A stretch of DNA of 64,000 nt from Gluconobacter roseus NBRC 3990 (GTDB lineage: Bacteria; Pseudomonadota; Alphaproteobacteria; Acetobacterales; Acetobacteraceae), in the NCBI RefSeq assembly GCF_006538885.1, contig NZ_BJLY01000003.1:310001-374000 (forward strand). The letters run 5' to 3'. Of this stretch, positions 55,539 through 63,919 are shown piece by piece. Made by a program: the position numbers and the translations under genes. Numbering within the stretch: position 1 is the stretch's first letter; each line of letters begins with the position of its first letter. The notes beneath the pieces are model-generated. The model worked only from the letters and a program-made list of their open reading frames with translations, was not told where the DNA came from and made no database searches.

Positions 55539-56000
55539 ATGTCCGTCCTGTCCGCTCCGCCTGGGGGTTCGGTCCATGCGTCCTGTGTGGCGTGGAACGG
55601 GGAAGGTGTCCTGATTTCCGGTCCTTCGGGTTCGGGGAAATCCGAACTGGCACTGCGGTTGATGGATGCGGGGTTTGACCTCGTGGCGGATGACCGGGTG
55701 GTGCTGGATGGCACTATTGCTTCGGCCCCTGAACGGCTTGCCGGACTGATCGAAGTCCGGGGGGTCGGGATTCTCCGGACACCTTTTGTCATAAATGCGA
55801 GGGTCCGTTTGCGGGTCTGTCTGGGGGAGGGGCAGCCCCGCCTGCCCGAGCCGTGCCGGGACCCCTGGACGGGAGCAGTCATGCTGCGCCTGGAGCCCGG
55901 TTTTCCGGGAACGGTGGCGCGGATCAGGGCGGCGGTGAAGGCCTGCTGCGGGACTTATGAATGGGTGGTTGGGGCAGGGGGCGACGTTGCAAAAACGTGA
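55539..56000 (+). CDS. hprK: HPr kinase/phosphorylase, short alphaproteobacterial form
   Basis: Phosphorylates HPr on its regulatory serine (153 aa). The Walker A loop [18 protein letters not shown] is near residue 28, and the HprK signature [15 protein letters not shown] is near residue 77. It consists of the catalytic domain only; the N-terminal domain of Gram-positive HprK is absent, as usual in alphaproteobacteria. It heads the run hprK-rapZ-EIIA-ptsH-ptsI. Confidence 0.92.
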   Translation: MSVLSAPPGGSVHASCVAWNGEGVLISGPSGSGKSELALRLMDAGFDLVADDRVVLDGTIASAPERLAGLIEVRGVGILRTPFVINARVRLRVCLGEGQPRLPEPCRDPWTGAVMLRLEPGFPGTVARIRAAVKACCGTYEWVVGAGGDVAKT

Positions 56001-56049
56001 AGGTGCGAAATAGTTCCGCACAAAAAGAAAAACGGCTAGAGTGTGGCAC

Positions 56050-57015
56050 ATGGCATCGGCGAACCATCCCGAGTCTGGCTCTTTATCCGAATATGGTCAT
56101 GGTTCCCGCCGGATCCTGATCGTAACGGGTCTGTCCGGAGCGGGAAAATCATCCATATTGCGGGTTCTGGAAGATCTGGGACATGAGGTCGTGGATAACC
56201 CACCCCTGAACCTGATCCAGGCGCTCGCCTCACGGGCCGGGCAGAATCTGGCCATCGGAATCGACGTCCGCAGTCGTGGGTTTGAAGCGTCCCGCGTGCT
56301 GGAAGAGCTCGAACGCCTGCGGCTTCTGCCGGACTGCTCGGTCCAGCTTCTTTACGCCACTGCCGAGCCCGAAATCCTTCTGCGTCGCTTCACCGCCACG
56401 CGCCGCCGCCATCCACTGGTCACCAGCGGCACCATTCTTCCCGGAATCGAACAGGAAACCGCCCTTCTGGCGCCACTGCGGGCCAATGCGGATCTGGTCA
56501 TCGACACGTCCGACCTGCCTTCTCCCGAACTGCGCCAGCTGATCGAGACGCGCTTTGGCAGCACAGGCGGGGAAGGGCTGACGGTTGCGCTGATGTCCTT
56601 TGCCTATCCGTCAGGTCTGCCGCGCGAGGCGGACATGGTTTTTGATGCACGTTTCCTGCGCAATCCCCATTATGATCCGGCCCTTCAGCCCATGACCGGG
56701 CTGGACGAGGCGGTGGTGCAGTACGTGAAGTCGGACCCGGCTTATTCCGCGTTTTTCGGCCATATCCAGAGCCTGCTGGAGCTTGTGCTTCCCCGTTTCG
56801 TGGCGGAAGGCAAGAAATATGCGACCATTGCCATCGGATGCAGCGGCGGCCGTCACCGCTCGGTGACGATCGTGGAAGAACTGGCCCGCATCCTCCCGAA
56901 AACTATGCCGGTCGGACCGATGATGGTCCTGCACCGTGAACTTGCCCGCAAGGGTCTGGCGTCCTGGCGCTGGGCCGTACCTCCTCAGGATTCCTCACAG
57001 GACAGAACGGTATGA
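56050..57015 (+). CDS. rapZ: RapZ-family nucleotide-binding RNase adapter protein
   Basis: P-loop protein (321 aa) known in E. coli as the adapter that presents small RNAs to RNase E; in other bacteria the family binds nucleotides of unknown meaning. The Walker A is LIVTGLSGAGKSSILRVLED. The core has DRQ-free EVVDNPPLNLIQAL and IDVRSRGFEA, and the C-terminal RNA-binding domain contains IAIGCSGGRHRSVTIVEEL. I chose the ATG at 56050; a GTG at 56041 is also in frame. It overlaps the EIIA gene by four bases, which ties it to the PTS. Confidence 0.93.
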   Translation: MASANHPESGSLSEYGHGSRRILIVTGLSGAGKSSILRVLEDLGHEVVDNPPLNLIQALASRAGQNLAIGIDVRSRGFEASRVLEELERLRLLPDCSVQLLYATAEPEILLRRFTATRRRHPLVTSGTILPGIEQETALLAPLRANADLVIDTSDLPSPELRQLIETRFGSTGGEGLTVALMSFAYPSGLPREADMVFDARFLRNPHYDPALQPMTGLDEAVVQYVKSDPAYSAFFGHIQSLLELVLPRFVAEGKKYATIAIGCSGGRHRSVTIVEELARILPKTMPVGPMMVLHRELARKGLASWRWAVPPQDSSQDRTV

Positions 57016-57452
57016 TCGGACTGATGCTGGTAACGCATGGACGTCTTGGCGATGTCCTGCTGGAAACGCTGATCCATGTCGTGGGGCCGCAGGCACAGGT
57101 GGGTGTGGTCGGTGTGGCGGATGATGATGATCCCGCCATGCTGCGCCCGGCGGCCGAACGCCTGCTTCATCGGCTCGATACCGGCGAGGGCGTGCTTCTG
57201 CTGACGGACATCTTCGGCAGTTCGCCATCCAATCTGGCGCTGTCTCTGCGGGAGCCGGGACATGTCGAGGTCGTCTCGGGCGTGAATGTGCCGATGCTGG
57301 TCAAGCTGGCGAAAACGCGGCGGGATCTGGATCTTGCAGGCTGCGTGGAAAAGGCCACAATGGCGGGGCGGAAGTACATCGCCGTAGCGTCGCAGCTTCC
57401 CGATCCCTGCCTCCATGGAGGGCCGCGTGCCTGTACGCTGCCTGTTCATTGA
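57012..57452 (+). CDS. PTS mannose-type EIIA component
   Basis: Phosphocarrier of the PTS (146 aa) that takes phosphate from HPr on a histidine. The phosphoacceptor is His9 in LMLVTHGRLG. The family blocks EGVLLLTDIFGSSPSNLAL and VVSGVNVPMLVKLA follow. No EIIB, EIIC or EIID is present in the window, so it is more likely a regulatory phosphate acceptor than part of a sugar permease. Its ATG overlaps the rapZ stop (ATGA), and ptsH follows 14 bases on. Confidence 0.93.
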   Translation: MIGLMLVTHGRLGDVLLETLIHVVGPQAQVGVVGVADDDDPAMLRPAAERLLHRLDTGEGVLLLTDIFGSSPSNLALSLREPGHVEVVSGVNVPMLVKLAKTRRDLDLAGCVEKATMAGRKYIAVASQLPDPCLHGGPRACTLPVH

Positions 57453-57466
57453 ATTGAGTTCACTGA

Positions 57467-57766
57467 ATGAGCGATACGACCCTTTCTTCCGCGACCGTTG
57501 CGCCCCGCACCGTCTCCATCGTCAATCATCTGGGCCTACACGCCCGGCCCGCCGCCAAGATCGTCACCACAGCCGAGCGTTTTGACGCGGAGACCACGAT
57601 CGCTCATGGTTCCAATGTCGTCTCCGCCCTGTCGATCATGGGACTGATGATGCTGGGCGCCGGTGAGGGCCAGACCGTCATGCTCCGTGCCCATGGCCCA
57701 CAGGCCGCTGAAGCGTTGGATGCTCTGGAAGCCCTGATTGCAGACGGGTTCGGTGAGCGTGACTGA
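57467..57766 (+). CDS. ptsH: Phosphocarrier protein HPr
   Basis: PTS phosphocarrier (99 aa). The catalytic His25 lies in NHLGLHARPAAK and the regulatory serine that HprK would phosphorylate is Ser56 in ALSIMGLMMLGAGEG. Both are intact, so both the PEP-driven and the HprK-driven phosphorylation should work. It overlaps ptsI by eight bases. Confidence 0.95.
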   Translation: MSDTTLSSATVAPRTVSIVNHLGLHARPAAKIVTTAERFDAETTIAHGSNVVSALSIMGLMMLGAGEGQTVMLRAHGPQAAEALDALEALIADGFGERD

Positions 57767-59630
57767 ACCGTCCTTAAGACCGTCCCGAAGCCGCTCTCCC
57801 CGCTCCTCCCGTCGCAGCACACGTTCCGGAGTTTTCCTCCAGGGCAAGGCCATTACGCCCGGTCTGGGGCTTGGACCGGCAGGCCGGGTCGAGGAACTGC
57901 CCCTTCCCGATATCACCGAACGCTACAGCGCCATCGGGCCGGAAGCGGAAAATGTCCGTCTGGACGAGGCCATTGCCCGGGCTTTCCATCAGATCGAGAA
58001 AATGCGGGACCGGCTGGTCGGGCTGCCGGAAGAAGGACGCGAGGAAATTGCGTCCCTTCTGACGGTCTATGAACGGATGCTCGGCCCCTCGCGGCTGGTC
58101 CGGCAGGTCCGTGGTCGCATTGCGGATGAGGGGCTGTGTGCCGAAGCTGCCGTTTCGGAGGTTACGCAGGAACTGGCACTGCAGGTCTCGCGCATGGCGC
58201 AGGCTGTGGCGCGCGAAAACAACACACAGGAAGCCGACGCCAATCTGCGTCTGGCAGGCGAGTTCGAGGAAATCGGCCGCCGTCTGGTGCGGAACCTCAC
58301 TGGCATTTCCTACCGGGCATTTTCAAGTCTGCCGCCGGGCTCGGTTCTGGTCGCCGAGCAGCTTCGCCCGGCTGATATCGCCATGATTGACCCGGCCCGG
58401 GTCGCGGCCGTGGTCACGCAGGGTGGGGGCGGTGCGGATCACACCGCGATCCTGCTGCGCGCGCTCGACATTCCCGCCATCCTCGCCGTGCCGAATCTCA
58501 TGGCGCAGGTGCAGGAAGGCGAGATGGTGGTCGTGGATGGGCATCTGGGCACCGTCACGCTTTCCCCCAACGAAACCGAACTGCGTCTGGCGACGGAAGC
58601 GGCACAGCGGGAAGTCAAGGAAAAGCGGGCTTTCGGACGGCTCAAACGTCTGCCGGCCCAGCTTCAGAGCGGCGAGGACATCGAACTTTCAGCCAATCTG
58701 GAACTGCCGGCAGAACTGCCGATGCTGATGCGAAATGGCGCCAAAGGCATCGGTCTGCTGCGCAGTGAATTCCTGTTTGGCGAACGCGAGGATCTTCCGG
58801 ACGAAGACGGTCAGACCGAGGCTTATCGCGCCATCGTGCAGGCCATGGACGGGCGGCCGGTTACGATCCGCGTTCTGGACTGGGGGGGCGAAAAGGGCCG
58901 TGCCTGCATGCGCAGGCTCGGGCTGGCGGAGCAGGTTGCGGATGGGGACAATCCCGCGCTGGGTCTGCGGGGAGTGCGGCTTCTGCTTCGGGTGCCGGAC
59001 GTGCTGGAAACGCAGTTCGCCGCCATCCTGCGGGCGGCCGCGCCTGAAGAGGGTGTCGCAATCGGTCCAGTGAGGGTGCTCCTGCCCATGGTGACGTCTT
59101 CGGACGAGATCGTGGATGCGCGGGAGATCTATGACCGGGTCGCACGGCGCCTGAAGCGCAAGGGGCATCAGCTTCCCGATCCGCTGCCGCCACTGGGGAT
59201 CATGGTCGAGACGCCAGCTGCCGCACTGACCGTCGATACGCTGGCCAAGCATGCCGATTTCATGGCGCTCGGCACCAATGACCTGACGATGTACACGCTC
59301 GCCGTGGATCGCGCGGATTCCATGGTGGCGGACCGCTACAGCCCGCTTCATCCCGGTGTCCTGCGCCTGATTGAGGCGGCGGCGGATTCGGCGCTGCGGG
59401 CGCGTCGCCCGATTTCGGTCTGCGGAGAAATGGCGTCCGATCCGCGTGTGGTAGGGCTGCTGATCGGTTTGGGCCTGCGCTCTTTTTCCATGAACTCCGC
59501 CTCCCTGCCTCGCGTGAAACGGCTGATCCGTACTCTCACGCTTGAAGACTGCGACCAGCTGCGCCGACAGGTCATGCTGGAAAACGACCCACTCGTGATC
59601 CGTGATCTGGTGCGGCAGTTCGCAACCTGA
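57759..59630 (+). CDS. ptsI: PTS enzyme I (phosphoenolpyruvate-protein phosphotransferase)
   Basis: First enzyme of the PTS, transferring phosphate from PEP to HPr (about 623 aa). The phosphohistidine is in GGGGADHTAILLRALDIPA near residue 228, a variant of the usual TSHxAI. The PEP-binding domain has LLRSEFLFGEREDLP and DFMALGTNDLTMYTLAVDR, and the catalytic cysteine lies in PISVCGEMASDP. The start is uncertain: GTG at 57759 overlaps the ptsH stop, while GTG at 57753 and TTG at 57738 are alternatives. The N-terminus is followed by an arginine/serine-rich stretch. Confidence 0.94.
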   Translation: MTEPSLRPSRSRSPRSSRRSTRSGVFLQGKAITPGLGLGPAGRVEELPLPDITERYSAIGPEAENVRLDEAIARAFHQIEKMRDRLVGLPEEGREEIASLLTVYERMLGPSRLVRQVRGRIADEGLCAEAAVSEVTQELALQVSRMAQAVARENNTQEADANLRLAGEFEEIGRRLVRNLTGISYRAFSSLPPGSVLVAEQLRPADIAMIDPARVAAVVTQGGGGADHTAILLRALDIPAILAVPNLMAQVQEGEMVVVDGHLGTVTLSPNETELRLATEAAQREVKEKRAFGRLKRLPAQLQSGEDIELSANLELPAELPMLMRNGAKGIGLLRSEFLFGEREDLPDEDGQTEAYRAIVQAMDGRPVTIRVLDWGGEKGRACMRRLGLAEQVADGDNPALGLRGVRLLLRVPDVLETQFAAILRAAAPEEGVAIGPVRVLLPMVTSSDEIVDAREIYDRVARRLKRKGHQLPDPLPPLGIMVETPAAALTVDTLAKHADFMALGTNDLTMYTLAVDRADSMVADRYSPLHPGVLRLIEAAADSALRARRPISVCGEMASDPRVVGLLIGLGLRSFSMNSASLPRVKRLIRTLTLEDCDQLRRQVMLENDPLVIRDLVRQFAT

Positions 59631-59686
59631 CGTCGTTTGCTCGCGCTCTCTCGGCAAAGCGCGATCGGGATGCCATATTGAGCGTC

Positions 59687-60241
59687 ATGCCGGATTCTGC
59701 TGCCATTGCTGACGCCCTGACCTTTTCGCCCGAGGTCACCCAACGCCTCGACCGCACAGCCGAATGGTGCCAGCGCAACGGGCAGCGCCTGACGGAGACG
59801 CGGCGGCAGGTGCTGGGCCTGATCCTGTCCAGCGAGAAGCCGTCCGGGGCCTATGACCTTCTGGCCAGACTGCGCCCCGCCCATCCGAAAGCGGCGCCCC
59901 CCACGGTTTACCGGGCGCTGGATTTCCTGCTGGAGCACAGTCTGATCCACCGTCTGGAGAGGCTGAGCGCCTTTGTCGGCTGCTCCCATGCAGTGGAATG
60001 TCCGCATGGCTGCAATCACCATGACGAAGGCGGAATGCACCGCGCGCAGTTCCTGATCTGCCGCGGCTGCGACCGGGCCTGGGAGCTGGAGCAGGAGGCT
60101 ATTGCGCCAGTTCTGACGCGTGCCGCCCAGAGCATGGGGTTCCGCGCCGAAGCCGCCACCGTGGAAATCGAAGGCCTGTGCGCGGACTGCCAGAAGGCGG
60201 GTGTCACGCCAGCGCGCCGCCCGAAAACTGCAGCGGGCTGA
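59687..60241 (+). CDS. Fur-family regulator, Zur-like
   Basis: Metal-responsive repressor (184 aa), most similar to the zinc uptake regulator. The winged helix is GQRLTETRRQVLGLILSSEKPSGAYDLL followed by PPTVYRALDFLLEHSLIHRL (about residues 25-90). The structural zinc cysteines are in ICRGCDRAW and LCADCQKAG, and a His-rich segment CPHGCNHHDEGG may bind a second metal. I chose the ATG at 59687; a TTG three codons earlier is possible. No zinc transporter is adjacent, so its targets lie elsewhere. Confidence 0.88.
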   Translation: MPDSAAIADALTFSPEVTQRLDRTAEWCQRNGQRLTETRRQVLGLILSSEKPSGAYDLLARLRPAHPKAAPPTVYRALDFLLEHSLIHRLERLSAFVGCSHAVECPHGCNHHDEGGMHRAQFLICRGCDRAWELEQEAIAPVLTRAAQSMGFRAEAATVEIEGLCADCQKAGVTPARRPKTAAG

Positions 60242-60246
60242 GACGG

Positions 60247-60702
60247 ATGGGTCGCCGCCGTTCTCCGTCGTCGGCGTCCCTGTTCGAGAACCTGCCGAAA
60301 TCCCGTCGCGAACGTTCGGAGACCGCTCCCGCCCGCAGGCCTGTGGCCCCGCCGGAACAGCCGGACCTGCTCGGCTGGGTGCCTCCGCTGACGCATCTTC
60401 CAGCTGCGGATGTCGAGGCCTCTTTCCTGAGCCCTGTCGGGTTTCGTCTGCCCGCAGGCGAGGCGTTTGTCTATCATCTGACGGACGCCGACACGGCCCG
60501 AAGTTTCGTGGAAGCCGGTCTGCCACTAACGGAGGAACTCATGTTCCGCACGGCTGCGCATCTCGCGGAAGATCTGGCGCATGTTTCAACTGTCGATGAC
60601 ATGGGCGTGGTGCGCGTCCGCCGCCGCCTGATCCAGCCTTGGCTCACGGAGGATCGCCAGGACGGTCGTCCGTGCTATGTGCTCGGCCCGGAACCGTCAT
60701 GA
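60247..60702 (+). CDS. Hypothetical protein
   Basis: Soluble protein (151 aa), start ATG at 60247, five bases after the Zur-like gene, so probably cotranscribed. The first 45 residues are basic and proline-rich. The rest is a mixed fold with YHLTDADTARSFVEAGLPLT and VVRVRRRLIQPWL. It has one cysteine near its end. I recognise no family. Confidence 0.6.
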   Translation: MGRRRSPSSASLFENLPKSRRERSETAPARRPVAPPEQPDLLGWVPPLTHLPAADVEASFLSPVGFRLPAGEAFVYHLTDADTARSFVEAGLPLTEELMFRTAAHLAEDLAHVSTVDDMGVVRVRRRLIQPWLTEDRQDGRPCYVLGPEPS

Positions 60703-60733
60703 CAGACACCACGAGAAACAGGGGAACAATCAA

Positions 60734-61753
60734 ATGGCAGCACAGTCGGGCCTTCTGGCCGAGGTCACGCGCGGCGGACGGGTGGAATCCCATCATCTGG
60801 GCCGGGCTGTTGTGGTGGATGCCGATGGCGGCGTGGTCTGGTCCTGCGGCGACGTGGACGCTGAGGTCTTTCCGCGCTCGACCGTCAAATCCCTGCTGGC
60901 CATCGAACTGGTGGCAAGTGGTGCAGCCGACCGTCTGGGTCTGAGCAATGACGCGCTGGCGCTCGCCTGCGCGTCGCATGGCGGCGAAAAGGCCCATGCC
61001 GAAATGGCCGCCACGATGCTGGCTTCCGTGGGCCGGGATGTCGGGTCTCTGGAATGTGGAACGCACTGGCCGACCTACGAACCCGCGGGCCGTGCTCTGG
61101 CCGCCGCGCATCAGGAAGCCTGCCCGCTGCACAACAACTGCTCGGGCAAACATGCCGGCATGGTGTGCCTGTCCTGCGATCAGGGCATCGATCCGACCGG
61201 CTATATCGATCCGTCTCACGAGATCCAGCGCCGCGTGACGGATGTGCTGGCCGCGATGATGGATACGCCGCATGACGACAGCAATCGCGGTATGGATGGC
61301 TGCTCCATGCCGACCTATGCCGTGCCGCTGAAAGCGCTGGCGAAAGGTTTTGCAAGATTTGGTGCGGGAACCGGTCTGTCCGAAGGACGTTTCCGTGCGG
61401 CTACACGACTTCGTGAGGCCGTGGCGGCCAATCCGTTCATGGTCGCCGGGACGGGACGCTACGACACGAAGATCATGGACCGTTTCGGGCCAAGGGCTTT
61501 TGTGAAGATGGGGGCGGAGGGCGTGATGATCGCTTCCTTGCCCGAACTGGGCCTCGGTCTGGCCATCAAGACAGATGACGGCGCCAACCGTGCCGCAGAG
61601 GTCGCGATGTCCGCACTGATGCGTCGTTTTGGCGGTGAAACCCTATGCAGGGATGAGGCAGACCGGGAGATTCTGGATACGACATCCACCCAGATCCTGC
61701 GGAACTGGAACGGGTTCACGGTGGGTGAAATCCGCTCTGCCCTCCCGCGATAA
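60734..61753 (+). CDS. L-asparaginase II, rhizobial type
   Basis: Hydrolyses asparagine to aspartate and ammonia (339 aa). The family is recognised from the N-terminal TRGGRVESHHLGRAVVVDAD, the serine segment FPRSTVKSLLAIE, CPLHNNCSGKHAGMVCLSC (with the conserved Ser-Gly-Lys-His) and MDGCSMPTYAVPL. It belongs to the serine-dependent ReAII-like group, unrelated to the E. coli threonine asparaginases. I chose the ATG at 60734, 31 bases after the preceding gene. The rest of the pathway is not nearby. Confidence 0.9.
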   Translation: MAAQSGLLAEVTRGGRVESHHLGRAVVVDADGGVVWSCGDVDAEVFPRSTVKSLLAIELVASGAADRLGLSNDALALACASHGGEKAHAEMAATMLASVGRDVGSLECGTHWPTYEPAGRALAAAHQEACPLHNNCSGKHAGMVCLSCDQGIDPTGYIDPSHEIQRRVTDVLAAMMDTPHDDSNRGMDGCSMPTYAVPLKALAKGFARFGAGTGLSEGRFRAATRLREAVAANPFMVAGTGRYDTKIMDRFGPRAFVKMGAEGVMIASLPELGLGLAIKTDDGANRAAEVAMSALMRRFGGETLCRDEADREILDTTSTQILRNWNGFTVGEIRSALPR

Positions 61754-61840
61754 GCGGATTTGTGTTATAGGTTACGGATATGACAGCCGGTTGACAGATT
61801 GATGTCATTTTATGACTGAGTGAAAGGAACGCACCACAAT

Positions 61841-63268
61841 ATGAATGATCAGGTCGGGACAAACGGGACCACTTCGCCTCAGGATGACGCCACGCCATCC
61901 ATTTTCGACGCAACACGCTTCAAGATCATCGCGATCGGCGTAATTGCCGCCCTGGCGGGCCTCATGTCCGGACTTGATATTGGTGTTGTGGCAGGCGCGC
62001 TGGATCTTTTCGGCAAGGAATATCACGCGTCCACCGTCGCGCTGGAATGGGTTGTCAGTTCCATGATGGCCGGTGCGGCGGCAGGCGCGCTGAGTGCAGG
62101 CTGGATGTCCAAGGCACTTGGCCGCAAACATTCCCTGATTGTGGGTGGCGCGATTTTCGTGATCGGCACGATCGGCTGTGCGATGAGCTGGTCGGTTGCC
62201 TCCATGATTTCCTTCCGGGTGGTCATGGGAATTGCGGTCGGTATTTCTGCCTTCACGGCACCGCTCTACCTGTCCGAAATCGCCAGCGAGGATGCGCGCG
62301 GGGCGATGGTCTCGACCTATCAGCTCATGGTGACGGTCGGCATTTTCATCGCGTTCCTGTCCGACACGTATTTCTCCTATAGCGGTAACTGGCGCTGGAT
62401 GTTCGGCGTCGCCGGTATTCCGGCCGTTCTGTTCCTGATCGGCGTCTTCTTCCTGCCCTACAGTCCGCGCTGGCTGATGACGCAGGGACGGCACAAGGAG
62501 GCCCGGCAGATCCTGCTGGACCTGCGGAATGACCCGCTGGAGGCCGCCAAGGAAATCCGCGCCATCCGCGAACAGCTGGAGACGAAACAGGAAGGCTTCA
62601 AACTCTTCCTGAGCAATTCCAATTTCCGCCGCTCCGTTGCTCTGGGCGTGATGCTGCAGATGATGCAGCAGCTCGCGGGCATCAACATCGTCATGTATTA
62701 CGCGCCCAACATTCTCGCAGCCGCGCATTTCGATGAGCAGTCCCAGATGTGGTGCACGGCGATCATCGGTCTGGTGAACATGCTCGCGACTTTCGTGGCG
62801 CTGGGCTTGGTCGATCGCTGGGGCCGCAAGCCGATCCTCTATGCCGGCTTTACGGTCATGGCGCTCGGCATGGGCGTTCTGGCCATGCTGCTCCAGACCG
62901 GCATGACCACGCAGTCTTCCCAGATCGCGGCTGTCTTCCTGCTCATGATCTTCTGCGCTGGCTTTGCCATGTCGGCCGGTCCGCTGATGTGGGTCCTGTG
63001 TTCCGAAATCCAGCCGCTGGCCGGACGTGATTTCGGGATCGCCATCTCGACCTTCACCAACTGGATGACGAATCTTCTGGTGGGTGTGAGTTTCCTGACG
63101 CTCATGCAGACTTTTGGGACGGCGGGCACGTTCTGGCTCTTCGCCGGACTGAACGCGCTGTTCCTGCTGCTGACGATCCTGTTTGTCCCCGAGACCCGGG
63201 GTATGTCTCTGGCCGTCATCGAAAAACGGCTCATGCAGGGTGTGAAACTCCGCAAACTGGGCCGTTAG
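61841..63268 (+). CDS. MFS sugar:proton symporter, GalP/XylE type
   Basis: Twelve-helix sugar porter (475 aa). Diagnostic motifs are DIGVVAGALDLFGKEY in helix 1, LGRKHSLIVGG after helix 2, PLYLSEIASEDARGAMVSTYQL (the PESPRxL-like family marker region follows as LPYSPRWLMTQGRHKEA), QQLAGINIVMYYAPNI in helix 7 and VDRWGRKPILYAGF. It should import a hexose, pentose or polyol with protons. The ATG at 61841 follows AAAGGAA. In this window it would bring substrates to the xylitol dehydrogenase and sorbose reductase, which is inference. Confidence 0.93.
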   Translation: MNDQVGTNGTTSPQDDATPSIFDATRFKIIAIGVIAALAGLMSGLDIGVVAGALDLFGKEYHASTVALEWVVSSMMAGAAAGALSAGWMSKALGRKHSLIVGGAIFVIGTIGCAMSWSVASMISFRVVMGIAVGISAFTAPLYLSEIASEDARGAMVSTYQLMVTVGIFIAFLSDTYFSYSGNWRWMFGVAGIPAVLFLIGVFFLPYSPRWLMTQGRHKEARQILLDLRNDPLEAAKEIRAIREQLETKQEGFKLFLSNSNFRRSVALGVMLQMMQQLAGINIVMYYAPNILAAAHFDEQSQMWCTAIIGLVNMLATFVALGLVDRWGRKPILYAGFTVMALGMGVLAMLLQTGMTTQSSQIAAVFLLMIFCAGFAMSAGPLMWVLCSEIQPLAGRDFGIAISTFTNWMTNLLVGVSFLTLMQTFGTAGTFWLFAGLNALFLLLTILFVPETRGMSLAVIEKRLMQGVKLRKLGR

Positions 63269-63300
63269 AGTTCTCCGGGCATCACCATCGAGTGACCATG

Positions 63301-63326
63301 CGCCCGGCCTTCTGGTCGGGCGTTTT
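63301..63326 (+). terminator. Terminator after the sugar symporter
   Basis: CGCCCGGCC (63301-63309) pairs with GGTCGGGCG (63314-63322), nine pairs including one G-T, across a TTCT loop, followed by TTTT (63323-63326). Confidence 0.85.
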
Positions 63327-63355
63327 CAATGTAAACCTTCATCAAGGAAACGCGC

Positions 63356-63778
63356 TTGAGCGAATTTTCCAGATCCTCCCATGACCTCAGCCGCAATGTG
63401 AGCAGGGGCGGCGTCCTGCTCGTCTATGCGCTTTATATCGCCCGCTTCTTTACGGGGATCAGTCTTCTGGCAGGTGTGATCCTTGCCTATATTCTGCGCA
63501 GATCGAGCGTTGGAATGGAGCGGGCGCATCTGAATTGGCTGGTGCGTCTGTTCTGGTATGACGTAGCCTTCATCATCGGGACGGCAGCGCTGTTCCTGGC
63601 CTGCTTCGTGACCGAGCCTCCCGGAAGCTCCGGCCCTGGGCAGCTTCTTTTTCTGCTGCCGATCGGGATTTTTGTCCTGTGGAATATTGTTATGCTGGTC
63701 TCTCTGGTTCTGGGATTGCGCGGTTTTCTGGCTGGACGCGGTCCGCTGCCGGAGCGCTTCCGGGTGCTGGCGGAATGA
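63356..63778 (+). CDS. Small membrane protein, DUF4870-like
   Basis: Inner-membrane protein (140 aa) with three hydrophobic segments (LLVYALYIARFFTGISLLAGVIL, DVAFIIGTAALFLACFV and LLFLLPIGIFVLWNIVMLVSLVL). AHLNWLVRLFWY between the first two resembles the conserved QxxWxxxTFW pattern of DUF4870 proteins. The start is TTG at 63356, supported by AAGGAAA at 63344-63350. Function is unknown. Confidence 0.78.
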   Translation: MSEFSRSSHDLSRNVSRGGVLLVYALYIARFFTGISLLAGVILAYILRRSSVGMERAHLNWLVRLFWYDVAFIIGTAALFLACFVTEPPGSSGPGQLLFLLPIGIFVLWNIVMLVSLVLGLRGFLAGRGPLPERFRVLAE

Positions 63779-63862
63779 AAGCTGCTCGCGAACTGGCGTA
63801 ATCCGCCATTTCCAGATGTCTCAGATCGGTCATCAACGCCAGAATCTAAGAAAAACAGGTTC

Positions 63863-63878
63863 TGGCACGGTTCATGCA
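63863..63878 (+). promoter_or_regulatory. Sigma-54-type promoter
   Basis: TGGCACGGTTCATGCA fits the RpoN consensus TGGCACG-N4-TTGCA with one mismatch. The invariant GG (63864-63865) and GC (63876-63877) are exactly ten bases apart. The predicted start near 63889 lies 31 bases ahead of the last ORF. It indicates activator-dependent transcription, as for flagellar or nitrogen genes. Confidence 0.7.
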
Positions 63879-63919
63879 TCAAGGTTGCTGTCGAGTTTTT
63901 CTCAGAGGAGTCTTCCCTC

